Assembly (NCBI GenBank): GCA_035606915.1
Contig: DATNDU010000084.1
Span: 22,759-86,758, forward strand
Reading direction: 5' to 3'
Length of the DNA: 64,000 nucleotides
Source: Roseiarcus sp035606915
GTDB lineage: Bacteria > Pseudomonadota > Alphaproteobacteria > Rhizobiales > Beijerinckiaceae
Under the pieces are notes generated by a model. The model did no database searches. It had not been told where the DNA came from and saw only the letters and a list, made by a program, of their open reading frames with translations. Within the stretch, counting starts at the first letter, position 1. Each line of letters begins with the position of its first letter. Of this stretch, positions 36,228 through 43,896 are shown piece after piece. The position numbers and the translations under genes are program-made.

Positions 36228-36623
36228 TCAGACGTCTTCGAGGTCGATGTCGAGAATCGCCATCTCCAGGGTGAAGCTGTCGGCCTTGGCGTCGTCGACC
36301 GTCATCACGCCGATATGATCGGGGCCGTTGTTAAGCTCGACGGAATCGGTCTTCTTCATGCGCGCCGCGACGGTCAATTTGTCGTTGCCGAAACGCTTGC
36401 GCAAAAACCCTTGCAGCTCCGCGCGCTCGACCGGAACCTTCATCTCGAAGAAGAAAGAGCGGTCGCCGTCCTCCTCATCGACGACGATCTCGCCGAGCGC
36501 CGCCTCGCCGAGCGTCACCTCGGCGGCGTCTTTCTTGCGCGAATGCGGCTGCACGTTGATGAGTTCGCAGCCGAACGAGCGGCGCAGATGCGCGCGCAGT
36601 TTCGTCAGTTCCGCCTTGTCCAT
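36228..36623 (-). CDS. Tandem-duplicated DUF3126 protein
   Basis: 131 residues, about twice the usual length. Repeat 1 (about 3-62) has AELTKLRAHLRRSFG, KKDAAEVTLGEAALGEIVVDEEDGDRSFFFEM. Repeat 2 (about 68-128) has AELQGFLRKRFG, KKTDSVELNNGPDHIGVMTVDDAKADSFTLEMAILDIDL. Each half has the layout of one DUF3126 domain, and the second half keeps its typical MAILD end. Function unknown; the family is restricted to alphaproteobacteria as far as I know. It is on the same strand as cysE and the gamma-carbonic anhydrase gene. Confidence 0.75.
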   Translation of the reverse strand: MDKAELTKLRAHLRRSFGCELINVQPHSRKKDAAEVTLGEAALGEIVVDEEDGDRSFFFEMKVPVERAELQGFLRKRFGNDKLTVAARMKKTDSVELNNGPDHIGVMTVDDAKADSFTLEMAILDIDLEDV

Positions 36624-36705
36624 GCCGCCCTCGCCGCTACCTGCGTCGCCGCGTTTGGCACGGATCGCGGCCGAGCAGCAAGCTTCATACGTCGAGCGCC
36701 AGGCT

Positions 36706-37566
36706 TCATGCGTCGAGCGCTTTGTCGGCGAGGATTTGGTTCATGCTGCGCGCAGGCTCCGCGCAGCCGGCTTCGCCGACGATGCGGGCGGGAACGCCGG
36801 CGACCGTCTTGTTGGCCGGCACCGGCGACAGCACCACCGAGCCCGCAGCGACGCGTGAGCAATGGCCGATCTCGATATTGCCGAGAATCTTCGCGCCGGC
36901 GCCGATCAACACCCCGTGACGGATCTTCGGGTGACGGTCGCCGGTCTCCTTGCCGGTGCCGCCAAGGGTGACGCCCTGGAGGATCGAGACATCGTCCTCG
37001 ATGACGCAGGTCTCGCCGACGACGAGGCTGGTCGCGTGGTCGAGGAACACGCCCTTGCCGATGCGCGCCGCCGGGTTGATGTCGACGCCGTAGACGGCGG
37101 AGGCGCGGCTTTGCAGCAGCAGCGCGAAATCGCGACGCCCGGCGTGCAACATCGCATGGGCGAGGCGGTGGGTCTGAAGCGCGTGGAAGCCTTTGAAGTA
37201 AAGCAGCGGCTCCATCATGCGCAGGCACGCCGGGTCGCGGTCGGCGACCGCGATCAAATCGGCGCGGAAGGCGACGCCGATCGCGGGGTCGCGCGCGATC
37301 GCGTTGTCGTATTCCTGCTGGATCATCGCGCTCGGCAAATCGGGATGCGCCAGCCGCTCGGCGACGCGGTGGGTGACGGCGCGCTCCAGCGTATCGTGGT
37401 TGAGGATGGCGGTGGTCAGAAAGCCGCCGAGCGCGGAATCGCGTTTGATCGCCTCCTGCGCTTCGACCTGTAGGCGCGCGAGAAGGGGATCATTGTGGCC
37501 GAGCCCGATCAATTTGGCGATTTGCGGCACAGAAGCGCTCCCATCGTTTCCACGCGCGTCTAACAT
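36706..37566 (-). CDS. cysE: Serine O-acetyltransferase
   Basis: 286 residues. The N-terminal helical domain (LARLQVEAQEAIKRDSALGGFLTTAILNHDTLERAV) is followed by the beta helix with VYGVDINPAARIGKGVFLDHATSLVVGETCVIEDDVSILQGVTLGGTGKETGDRHPKI, containing the catalytic His and Asp. It makes O-acetylserine from serine and acetyl-CoA, the first step of cysteine synthesis. The C-terminal tail that mediates cysteine feedback and CysK binding is about 20 residues long and ends LDA rather than the typical Ile. Confidence 0.95.
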   Translation of the reverse strand: MLDARGNDGSASVPQIAKLIGLGHNDPLLARLQVEAQEAIKRDSALGGFLTTAILNHDTLERAVTHRVAERLAHPDLPSAMIQQEYDNAIARDPAIGVAFRADLIAVADRDPACLRMMEPLLYFKGFHALQTHRLAHAMLHAGRRDFALLLQSRASAVYGVDINPAARIGKGVFLDHATSLVVGETCVIEDDVSILQGVTLGGTGKETGDRHPKIRHGVLIGAGAKILGNIEIGHCSRVAAGSVVLSPVPANKTVAGVPARIVGEAGCAEPARSMNQILADKALDA

Positions 37567-37605
37567 AAGTCGGGCATATGGCGATACAATGCGGCGGGCC
37601 GTAGC

Positions 37606-37761
37606 GGTGACAAAGTCATTCTGAAGCCGATCGAGCCGACGCCCTTCGATATCAAGGCGTGGCGAGCGAAACTTGATTCCTGCTTGGATGCCGATTTCCC
37701 GGCATCGAACCGCGGCGCGCCCGACTTGCGGTCATATCATTCGAGCTTCGGAAGCTATTGA
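37606..37761 (+). pseudogene. Possible antitoxin (AbrB/MazE-like) C-terminal remnant
   Basis: A frame without a start reads GDKVILKPIEPTPFDIKAWR followed by AKLDSCLDADFPA, ending at TGA 37759-37761. The GDKVILKP piece resembles the end of an AbrB/SpoVT swapped-hairpin domain, and the following helix resembles antitoxin tails. The N-terminal half is missing: it would have to lie in cysE upstream sequence. This is recognised from memory only and is weak. No toxin gene follows. Confidence 0.3.
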
Positions 37762-38125
37762 TTTTATAAGGCCGCCAAATCGGCCGGAGAGTCCTGATTA
37801 ATGCCCGCTCCGATCGGCGCTATTGGGGCGCCGGGTAGCGCCGCTGACCCCAGACCGCCTGCCATCGGTTTTGTTGCTGACGGCCTGCCTTCAATCCCCG
37901 TAGAAGACGAGTCGCCTCTCTCTGCCGGCAATACGTGCCGTTGCGGCACGTAGGTATCCGGGATAATTCCGATTTGAGACACCTGTCATCGCTGGTCCCA
38001 CGAAATGCGCCAATTTTCCCGGGCTGTGGAATAAAAAGCGGTTTAGGTTAGCTATCATTTAACGACTGGCAAACGAATTGCGCCGGCTCGCTCCGAGACA
38101 CACACGTGCGTCAGGGAGAGACACA
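37762..38125. other. Intergenic stretch with a perfect hairpin
   Basis: 364 bases without a supported gene. The perfect hairpin TACGTGCCG-TTG-CGGCACGTA (37932-37952) is the only strong structure. A 72-codon leftward frame covers it, starting at a GTG with no well-spaced ribosome site and without recognisable features. Composition becomes more AT-rich from about 38030. Confidence 0.4.
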
Positions 38126-38483
38126 TTGCGCGACCGTCGTCAATTCACACGAATGCGTACTTATCTCGGAGCGAGGATTTCCTTTAATGATCGGCAGTCT
38201 ACTTTAGATTGCGTCGTCCGTAATTTCTCTCAAGGGGGGGGGGGCGCAACTGTCGTTCTCGCCGTCGATAGCTACTCCTTCTGAGTTTGACATAACAATC
38301 AACAACAAAGGAGAAAGTCGTCGTGCCAAACTCATTTGGCGACATTTTGAGACGTGGGGAATTTGTTTTATTACGAACGAATCTAAGGTAATTTCCATCC
38401 AAGCTGCTCAGCAGATTACAAGACTCCAGCAAGAACGCGATGAACTGAATCGGCAGATCGCCGAATTTAGATCACCGTGGTAG
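38126..38483 (+). pseudogene. PilZ domain gene interrupted by a frameshift in a G11 run (possible phase-variable locus)
   Basis: A TTG start at 38126 with AGGGAGAG upstream opens RDRRQFTRMRTYLGARI (RxxxR) and VRNFSQGG (NxSxxG), the two c-di-GMP motifs. At that point lies a run of eleven G (38234-38244). In the present frame translation ends 13 codons later at 38284. With ten (or seven) G the frame continues through QLSFSPSIATPSEFDITIN, RRAKLIWRHFETWGICF and a C-terminal helix to TAG at 38481-38483, a normal PilZ protein of about 118 residues. So the gene is one G from being whole. Slippage, mutation or sequencing error are all possible. Confidence 0.82.
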
Positions 38484-38493
38484 GATTGTCACT

Positions 38494-38661
38494 ATGCTTA
38501 AGTGGCTTCTTACGTTCTTCGTGAACAGAGCAATTTTCGTTGGGTTAGTCATATTCATTGTTCGCGAGTCTCTTCCATCTGCCTGTTTTGCGGGAGGTCC
38601 GCTCGAACATTTGGTTGATCCTATAACTTCATTCAAAACCCTACTGGACGTTCTGCGTTGA
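38494..38661 (+). CDS. Small membrane protein candidate
   Basis: 55 residues, MLKWLLTFFVNRAIFVGLVIFIV at the start followed by a short polar tail ending TLLDVLR. The first 25 residues form one membrane helix. It begins ten bases after the stop of the intact-frame PilZ product, with AGGA eight bases before the ATG, so it may be co-transcribed. Composition is AT-richer than typical genes here. No family recognised; real or chance is uncertain. Confidence 0.4.
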   Translation: MLKWLLTFFVNRAIFVGLVIFIVRESLPSACFAGGPLEHLVDPITSFKTLLDVLR

Positions 38662-38763
38662 GTGCGCACGCGTCTCTCAGTACTACGTGATTTTCAGCCT
38701 AAATTCGCTGTTCCAAAAATCCTTGACTTTCGACCCGGCCCGCATCCCGCGTAGCGAGCGCGG

Positions 38764-38849
38764 GCCATCCCGAGCGGCGGGCAATCACCCCTCCAAAATC
38801 GCCACCGCCCGCGTCCAGCCCGCCGAGGCGCGCGCGATTTTCACTGGGA
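38764..38849. repeat. 86-bp duplicate of the 3' end of the cyclase gene region
   Basis: It matches 39662-39747 in the same orientation at 78 of 86 bases with no gaps. The source copy covers the last 65 bases of the cyclase gene (which reads leftward) plus 21 bases past its stop. The right edge abuts exactly the start of the HicB-like remnant, which suggests a recombination junction. Confidence 0.85.
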
Positions 38850-39195
38850 CGCGAAGGCGCACGGCGGCGCGTCCACGCCTCGGCACATCCGGGAATTGCG
38901 CCGCGATCCCGACGTGATGGAAACCCTCGCGGAGAGCGGCGCCTTCATTGCGGTTCCGCTCATCAACGAGAGCGGGCGTCCCGCGAAGGCCAATCTCTCG
39001 TTGGACTCTGGATTGCTGGAGGCAATCGATGACACCGCAAGAGCGAGCGGCCTCACCCGATCGATCTTTATAACCTTTTGTTACGACGTTCGGTTTCTAA
39101 AAAGGGTCGCATTTTTGCGCTACGATTTTCGGCGTAGCCTATTTACGCGAATAAATTTCATGATAAAGTACGAATACATTTTCTTATCTAGCTGA
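38848..39195 (+). pseudogene. HicB family antitoxin remnant
   Basis: The frame reads WDAKAHGGASTPRHIRELRR, DPDVMETLAESGAFIAVPL, then NESGRPAKANLSLDSGLLEAIDDTARASGLTRSIF. The last part is the ribbon-helix-helix DNA-binding end of HicB antitoxins (KANLSLDxGLLEAID..A...GLTRS). The N-terminal RNase-H-like half is missing, replaced at 38849 by the 86-bp duplication, and homology also stops near 39069, after which the frame runs on through AT-rich sequence to 39195. No hicA toxin is present. Probably a dead relic of a toxin-antitoxin pair. Confidence 0.65.
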
Positions 39196-39262
39196 CCTTT
39201 GGGCCAGCGCGAAGCAAGAATTCAATACATTATATTGTCGCATCTTTAGCGAGGTAATCTCT

Positions 39263-39550
39263 ATGCTCGTCGCAATTGCGTTTCTTTGTCTATCAACCTC
39301 GATTGATTGTAAGCATGAGGCGATTACGCGCGCTGTGGTGGGACAAGGCTCAACGCCGATCGGTTGCTTGATGGACGGCCAAGCCGGCGCGGCGACTAAC
39401 GCCGCGCTCGCACACGGCGACAACTACCGGTTGGTCATCGTCTGTCAGCGCAGGACGATCGAAGCCATCACTGCGCCCAATTCTAATCCCGCGCCTGCCC
39501 AGCTCCGGCGCCAGCCGCTAAGGCGCGCCACCGCCGGCGTCGTAGAATGA
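39263..39550 (+). CDS. Small hypothetical protein, possibly exported
   Basis: 95 residues. The N-terminus MLVAIAFLCLSTSID is hydrophobic and short, like a weak signal sequence; CKHEAITR and CLMDGQA follow, with a VIVCQRR motif later. Small proteins of this layout occur in Hyphomicrobiales without known function. AGCGAGG lies nine bases before the ATG, and a strong terminator follows 14 bases after the stop, which supports a real gene. Upstream sequence (39070-39262) is AT-rich and may hold its promoter. Confidence 0.5.
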   Translation: MLVAIAFLCLSTSIDCKHEAITRAVVGQGSTPIGCLMDGQAGAATNAALAHGDNYRLVIVCQRRTIEAITAPNSNPAPAQLRRQPLRRATAGVVE

Positions 39551-39564
39551 ACCGTTGTGGAACC

Positions 39565-39590
39565 AAAAGGCCGCCTTCGGGCAGCCTTTT
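39565..39590. terminator. Bidirectional terminator between convergent genes
   Basis: AAAAGGC-C-GCC, a TTCG loop, then GGC-A-GCCTTTT form a strong stem with A and T runs on both sides. It suits ending both the small rightward gene (stop at 39550) and the leftward cyclase gene (stop at 39683). Confidence 0.8.
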
Positions 39591-39682
39591 CGCGTTCGCT
39601 ACGTTTCGCTCAAACGCCCGTTGTCTTTGGCCCAAAATCGTTGCTTCGGATTGAACTTCGAGCCATCCCCAGCGACGGCCAA

Positions 39683-40456
39683 TCACGCCTCCAATATCGC
39701 CACCGCCCGCGTCCAGCCGGCCGAGGCGCGCGCGATCTTCACCGGGAAACAGGCGATCATGAAGCCGTGCGCCGGCAGGCTCTCCAGATTGTGCAGCTTC
39801 TCGATGTGGCAATAGCCGATTTGGCGGCCGGACTTGTGGCCCTCCCAAATCAGGCTGGCGTCGTGCGTCTCGGCGTAGCGCTTGGCGGTGTGGACGAAGG
39901 GCGCGTCCCAACTCCAGCCGTCGGTACCTGTGAGCCTGACGCCGCGCGAGGTGAGGTAGAGCGTCGCCTCAGCCCCCATGCCGCAGCCGGAGGGCACGTA
40001 GTCCGGGCGGCCGTATTTCGCCCCCGCGCTGGTGTTGACGACGACGATGTCGAGCGGCGCCAGCGTGTGGCCGATGCGCTTCAGTTCCGCCTCGACGTCG
40101 GCGGTGGTGACGACATAGCCATCGGGAAAACGCCGGAAATCGAGCTTCACCGCCGGCTGGAAGCACCATTCGAGCGGCACTTGGTCGATGGTCAACGAGG
40201 GCTCGCCGCCATTCATCGTCGGGTGAAAGTGCCAGGGCGCGTCGAGATGGGTGCCGTTGTGAGTGGAGAGCGTCACCTTCTCCACCGCCCAGCCCTTGCC
40301 GTCGGGAAGGTCGTCTTTTTTTAGGCCCGGAAACAGCGGCAGGATGCCGGGCACGCTCTGCTCGTGATCGACGTATTCGATCGACGGGCCGGGGCCGAGA
40401 TCGGCGGGCACATCGTTTTCGAGCGGCACGGACAGGTCGATGATCTTGCGGGCCAT
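39683..40456 (-). CDS. Metal-dependent cyclase family hydrolase (kynurenine formamidase-like)
   Basis: 257 residues. The metal motif HNGTHLDAPWHF lies near residue 65-76 and a second conserved stretch IVVVNTSAGAKYG at mid-length. The PF04199 family includes kynurenine formamidase, isatin hydrolase and other enzymes opening amides or lactams with Mn2+ or Zn2+. The length is above KynB (about 210) and closer to the wider cyclase group. Upstream on the same strand, eight bases away, is a fumarylacetoacetase-fold gene; the pair faces an ABC importer, so a ring-opening step for an imported compound is likely (inference). Confidence 0.85.
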   Translation of the reverse strand: MARKIIDLSVPLENDVPADLGPGPSIEYVDHEQSVPGILPLFPGLKKDDLPDGKGWAVEKVTLSTHNGTHLDAPWHFHPTMNGGEPSLTIDQVPLEWCFQPAVKLDFRRFPDGYVVTTADVEAELKRIGHTLAPLDIVVVNTSAGAKYGRPDYVPSGCGMGAEATLYLTSRGVRLTGTDGWSWDAPFVHTAKRYAETHDASLIWEGHKSGRQIGYCHIEKLHNLESLPAHGFMIACFPVKIARASAGWTRAVAILEA

Positions 40457-40464
40457 GTTGCCTC

Positions 40465-41436
40465 TCAGTCCTGGGTTACGACGCGGTTGCGCAACACGCC
40501 GATGCAGTCGACGACGAGTTCGATGCTATCGCCGTTTTGCAGGAAGCGGCCGATCTCCAGCCCGCAGCAATTGCCGACGGTGCCGGAGCCGAACACTTCG
40601 CCGGCGTGGATAGTCTCGTCCTGCGAGGCGTAGGCGAGAAGCTGCGGAAACGGGAACAGCATGTTGGCTGTCGTCCCCTTGGCCCTGATCTCGCCGTTGA
40701 CGCGCACCTCGACATTGAGCGTCTGTGGATCGCCGAGTTCGTCGGGCGTGACGATCCACGGGCCGAGCACATTGGCGCCGTCGAAGCTCTTGCCCTTCGC
40801 CGGCCCGAGCCTGCCGGCCATCTCCGCCATTTGTTTGTCGCGGGCGGAGAAATCGTTGAAGATCGTATAGCCGAAGATGTGATCGGCGGCGTCCGCCTCG
40901 GGGATGTTGGCGCGCGTGCGGCGGGTGACGATGGCGATCTCCAGCTCATAGTCCATCACCCGGCTGTAGCGCGGCCAGCGCACCGTCGCCTCAGGGCCGA
41001 CGACGATCATGCGGTTGGTGATGTAATAGATCGGCATCTGCCGATAGACCTCGGCCAGCGGCTCGGTCGGCTCGGCCATCGCCGCCTGGAACGCCGCCTC
41101 GCCGCCTTGCGCACGCGCCCCGATGGCCCGCCCGCCGCGACCGGACTGGCGGATATGGGTCTCGAACGACATGGCGTCGCGCATCTGCCGCGGTTGCAGC
41201 GGCGCCAGCAGGCGCACGGCGGCCAGCGGCGTCCAATGCGCCGCGCCGGCGGCGAGTTCGCCGGCGAGTTCCAGCCCCATGTCGTCGGCCTCGATCAGCG
41301 CCAGCATCGAGGCGAACGGCGCGGCGTCCCAGCCGACAGCGGTCGCCGCGGCGGCGAGATCGAGCACGGCGGCTCGTTGCGTATCGACGACGCCGACGCG
41401 GGCGCGCCCCTCGGCTTCGTAGGTGGCCAATTTCAA
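40465..41436 (-). CDS. Fumarylacetoacetate hydrolase (FAH) family protein
   Basis: 323 residues. The N-terminal FAH_N-like part is followed by the catalytic domain with YYITNRMIVVGPEATVRWPRYSRVMDYELEIAIVTRR (metal-binding glutamates in DYELE), GYTIFNDFSARDKQM, and a C-terminal GSGTVGNCCGLEIGRFL. Members hydrolyse C-C or C-O bonds of 1,3-diketo acids or decarboxylate them. The combination with the next-door cyclase suggests successive steps of one ring degradation. It is divergent from the substrate-binding protein, sharing a 90-base control region. Confidence 0.88.
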   Translation of the reverse strand: MKLATYEAEGRARVGVVDTQRAAVLDLAAAATAVGWDAAPFASMLALIEADDMGLELAGELAAGAAHWTPLAAVRLLAPLQPRQMRDAMSFETHIRQSGRGGRAIGARAQGGEAAFQAAMAEPTEPLAEVYRQMPIYYITNRMIVVGPEATVRWPRYSRVMDYELEIAIVTRRTRANIPEADAADHIFGYTIFNDFSARDKQMAEMAGRLGPAKGKSFDGANVLGPWIVTPDELGDPQTLNVEVRVNGEIRAKGTTANMLFPFPQLLAYASQDETIHAGEVFGSGTVGNCCGLEIGRFLQNGDSIELVVDCIGVLRNRVVTQD

Positions 41437-41526
41437 GGCATTCCTCCCTTGCGTTTCGCAGTTTTATATACGATCCTATTTTTTGTCGATAATCAAGCGG
41501 GCCGAACGCGCCCCGGAGGATACGCT
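41437..41526. promoter_or_regulatory. Divergent control region of the catabolic locus
   Basis: 90 bases between the divergent FAH-fold and importer genes. The centre (41461-41495) is distinctly AT-rich, with TTTTATATACGATCCTATTT, in an otherwise GC-rich locus, as expected for promoters and a GntR operator. The imperfect TATATA-C-GAT core could be the binding site of the GntR regulator encoded at 42467; this is inference. GGAGGA at 41515-41520 is the ribosome site of the rightward gene. Confidence 0.5.
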
Positions 41527-42450
41527 TTGAGACTGAACTACACCTGGCTCGCCCTCGCCCTGATCGCCACGCCCGCCGCTGCCGCACCCGTCAAGATCAA
41601 GATCGCCTGCACCGCGACCTCGGATTGCGCCTCGGCGATGATCGCCACCTACGACGGCATTTTCGCCAAGCACGGCATCGATGCCGAGATGATGCTGATC
41701 GGCATCAACACCAACATCCCGCCCGCCATCGCTTCGGACTCGATTCAGGTCGGCGGCCCGACTTCGACAGTGTTCCTGCAAGCCGTCGACGGCGGCCTCG
41801 ATCTGGTGACGATCGCAGGGGCTTCCGTCATGAGCCCTGCGATGGACAATCTGATCGCCGCCGTGCAGCGGCCCGGCCTGAAGATGAGCAAACCGGCCGA
41901 TTTCGTCGGCAAGAAGGTCGGCGTGCCCGGCATCGGCGCGTTTCTCGACGTGCTGTTCCGCAAATGGCTGATCGACGGCGGCGTCCAGCCCTCGAAAGTG
42001 CATTTCGTCGAGGTGACGTTCCCGACCCAGAGCGACTCGCTCAAGAGCGGCGCCGTCGACGCCGTGTTGACCGCGCAGCCCTTCATCGGGCGCATAGAGG
42101 GCGCCCATAACGGCAGCGTCGCCGCCTATTACGTCGCCGACCTCAAGCGCACCGATCCGATCATCGAATATGTGACGACGCGCGCCTGGGCGGAAAAACA
42201 CCCCGACGCCCTGAAGGGTTTCCGCGAGTCGATTGCGGAGGCGGCGAAGATCGTCAATTCCGATCACGCGAAGGAGGCCGAAGCGCAATCGCGCTTCACC
42301 AAGATGAGCGCCGACATCATCAAGAAATTTCCGCCGAGCGAATCAGATCCGCATATCAAGGCCGACGACTTCACCTGGTGGCTCCAGGTGATGAAGGAGC
42401 AGGGCATGCTGCAAGGCCAGATCGACAAGGCCAAACTGGTCTTTCCTTGA
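41527..42450 (+). CDS. NMT1/SsuA-type ABC substrate-binding protein
   Basis: 307 residues from a TTG start with GGAGGA six bases upstream. A signal peptide (LNYTWLALALIATPAAAAP) is followed by KIKIACTATSDCASAMIATYDGIFAKHGIDAEM, VGGPTSTVFLQAVDGGLDLVTIAG, and KKVGVPGIGAFLDVLFRKWL, the THI5/NMT1-like fold of sulfonate, pyrimidine and aromatic acid binding proteins. The following genes supply regulator, ATPase and two permeases, so the importer is complete. Confidence 0.88.
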   Translation: MRLNYTWLALALIATPAAAAPVKIKIACTATSDCASAMIATYDGIFAKHGIDAEMMLIGINTNIPPAIASDSIQVGGPTSTVFLQAVDGGLDLVTIAGASVMSPAMDNLIAAVQRPGLKMSKPADFVGKKVGVPGIGAFLDVLFRKWLIDGGVQPSKVHFVEVTFPTQSDSLKSGAVDAVLTAQPFIGRIEGAHNGSVAAYYVADLKRTDPIIEYVTTRAWAEKHPDALKGFRESIAEAAKIVNSDHAKEAEAQSRFTKMSADIIKKFPPSESDPHIKADDFTWWLQVMKEQGMLQGQIDKAKLVFP

Positions 42451-42466
42451 AGAATCAGGTCTTGCC

Positions 42467-43126
42467 GTGACCGATTCCGCAACGCTCAGCGCGCGCGCCG
42501 CGCTGGCGATCGAGGCCGACATTCTCGCCGGCCGCCTCGCGCCCGCCAGCCGCCTCGGCATCGCCGAGACGGCGGCGCGCTATGGCGTCGGCGCGACGCC
42601 GCTGCGCGAGGCGCTGTCGCGCCTGGTGGCGCGCGGCCTCGTGCTCGCCGAGGGCCATCGCGGCTTTAGGGTGACGGCCATCTCCCGCGCCGACCTCGCC
42701 GACATCGTGCTGATCCGGCAGGCGATCGAGCGCGAGGCGCTGGGGCTGGCGATGACGCGCGGCGACGCCGGCTGGGAGGCCGAGATCCTCGCCGCGCTGC
42801 ACAGACTGAAGCGCGGCATCACCGCCGATCCGCGCGGCTTTCGCGAAGGCGACGCCGCCTTCGACGCGCTGCACAAGGCGTTCCATCGCTCGCTGATCGC
42901 CGCCTGCGGCTCGCCGCGCCTGCTTTCCGCGCAAAGCCTGCTCTATGATGAAGCCTATCGCTACCGACGGCTGATGATGGCCTCGTTCCGTTCCTGCGAA
43001 GAGTTCATGGTCAGCCACGAGCGCTTGGCCGAGCTCGTCATCGCCCGCAACGCCGCAGCGACCGCGGATCTCGAACGACACATCGCCTCGACCCTGGCGC
43101 TGGTCTATCCGGAGCGCGCCTCGTGA
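42467..43126 (+). CDS. GntR family regulator (FadR/FCD subfamily)
   Basis: 219 residues from a GTG start. The winged helix has AIEADILAGRLAPASRLGIAETAARYGVGATPLREALSRLVARGLV; the FCD effector domain has DLADIVLIRQAIEREAL, DAAFDALHKAFHRSLIAACGS and SHERLAELVIARN with its metal/ligand histidines. It sits inside the importer operon between binding protein and ATPase, 16 bases after the first and overlapping the second, so it most likely controls this locus in response to the imported compound (inference). Confidence 0.9.
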   Translation: MTDSATLSARAALAIEADILAGRLAPASRLGIAETAARYGVGATPLREALSRLVARGLVLAEGHRGFRVTAISRADLADIVLIRQAIEREALGLAMTRGDAGWEAEILAALHRLKRGITADPRGFREGDAAFDALHKAFHRSLIAACGSPRLLSAQSLLYDEAYRYRRLMMASFRSCEEFMVSHERLAELVIARNAAATADLERHIASTLALVYPERAS

Positions 43127-43896
43127 GCGCGCCGCTGATCGAATTCCGCGACGTCGGGCTCGCCTATGGCGACCAACTGGTGCTCGGCGGCCTGAGTTTT
43201 TCGATGTCGCCCGGCGAGATCCTCTGTCTCGTCGGCCCCAGCGGCTGCGGCAAGACCACGGCTCTGCGCGTCGCCGCCGGCCTCGTCGCGCCGACTTCCG
43301 GCGAGGCGAGCTTCGCCGGCGCGCCGATTCGGGGCCCGCGCCGCGACGTCGCGGTGGTGTTCCAGGATTACGCCAAAGCGCTGCTGCCGTGGCGCACCGC
43401 GGCCGGGAATGTCTCGCTGGCGCTGGAGGCGATCGGCTGCCCGCGCCGCGAGCGCGCCGGCCGCATCGCCGCCTTGCTCGACCGCGTCGGCCTCAACGGC
43501 CAGGACGAAAAATTCCCCGGCCAGATGTCGGGCGGCATGCAGCAGCGGCTGCAAATCGCCCGCTGCCTCGCGCAGGGCCCGTCGGCGCTGATGATGGACG
43601 AGCCGTTCGGCGCCCTCGACGCCATGACGCGCCAGGATTTGCAGGACCAGATGTTGGAAATCGCCCGCGCCGCCGGCGCGACAATCCTGTTCGTGACCCA
43701 CGATCTCGAAGAGGCGATTTATCTCGGCGACCGCGTCATCGGCCTGAAGCCGCATCCGGGCCGCATCGGCATCGAGATCGAGGTCGACCTGCCGCGCCCG
43801 CGCAATCAGGTGACGACGCGCGAGAGCCCGGCCTTCCTGGCGCTACGCCGCCAACTCTACGATTTCATCCACGGCGTCGAGGGCAAGAGCCGATGA
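43123..43896 (+). CDS. ABC importer ATPase (SsuB/TauB type)
   Basis: 257 residues. Walker A is GPSGCGKTTAL, the Q-loop VVFQDYAKALLPW, the signature MSGGMQQRLQIARCL (a variant of LSGGQ), Walker B LMMDEPFGALD and the H-loop FVTHDLEEAI. The variant signature with MSGGM is common in this subfamily. The GTG start overlaps the regulator stop and the ATG of permease 1 overlaps its stop, so the operon is tightly coupled. Confidence 0.93.
   Translation: MSAPLIEFRDVGLAYGDQLVLGGLSFSMSPGEILCLVGPSGCGKTTALRVAAGLVAPTSGEASFAGAPIRGPRRDVAVVFQDYAKALLPWRTAAGNVSLALEAIGCPRRERAGRIAALLDRVGLNGQDEKFPGQMSGGMQQRLQIARCLAQGPSALMMDEPFGALDAMTRQDLQDQMLEIARAAGATILFVTHDLEEAIYLGDRVIGLKPHPGRIGIEIEVDLPRPRNQVTTRESPAFLALRRQLYDFIHGVEGKSR

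Noticed and set aside
37764..37982. 72-codon leftward frame beginning VSQIGIIPDTYVPQRH
   Set aside because: GTG start with an AGG directly adjacent, no recognisable features, Pro/Gly/Ala-rich end, and a perfect hairpin inside. Not enough to call a gene.
39060..39262. Transposon end or integrase in the AT-rich block
   Set aside because: No terminal inverted repeats, target duplication or transposase frame found; only a weak 6-bp stem near 39120.
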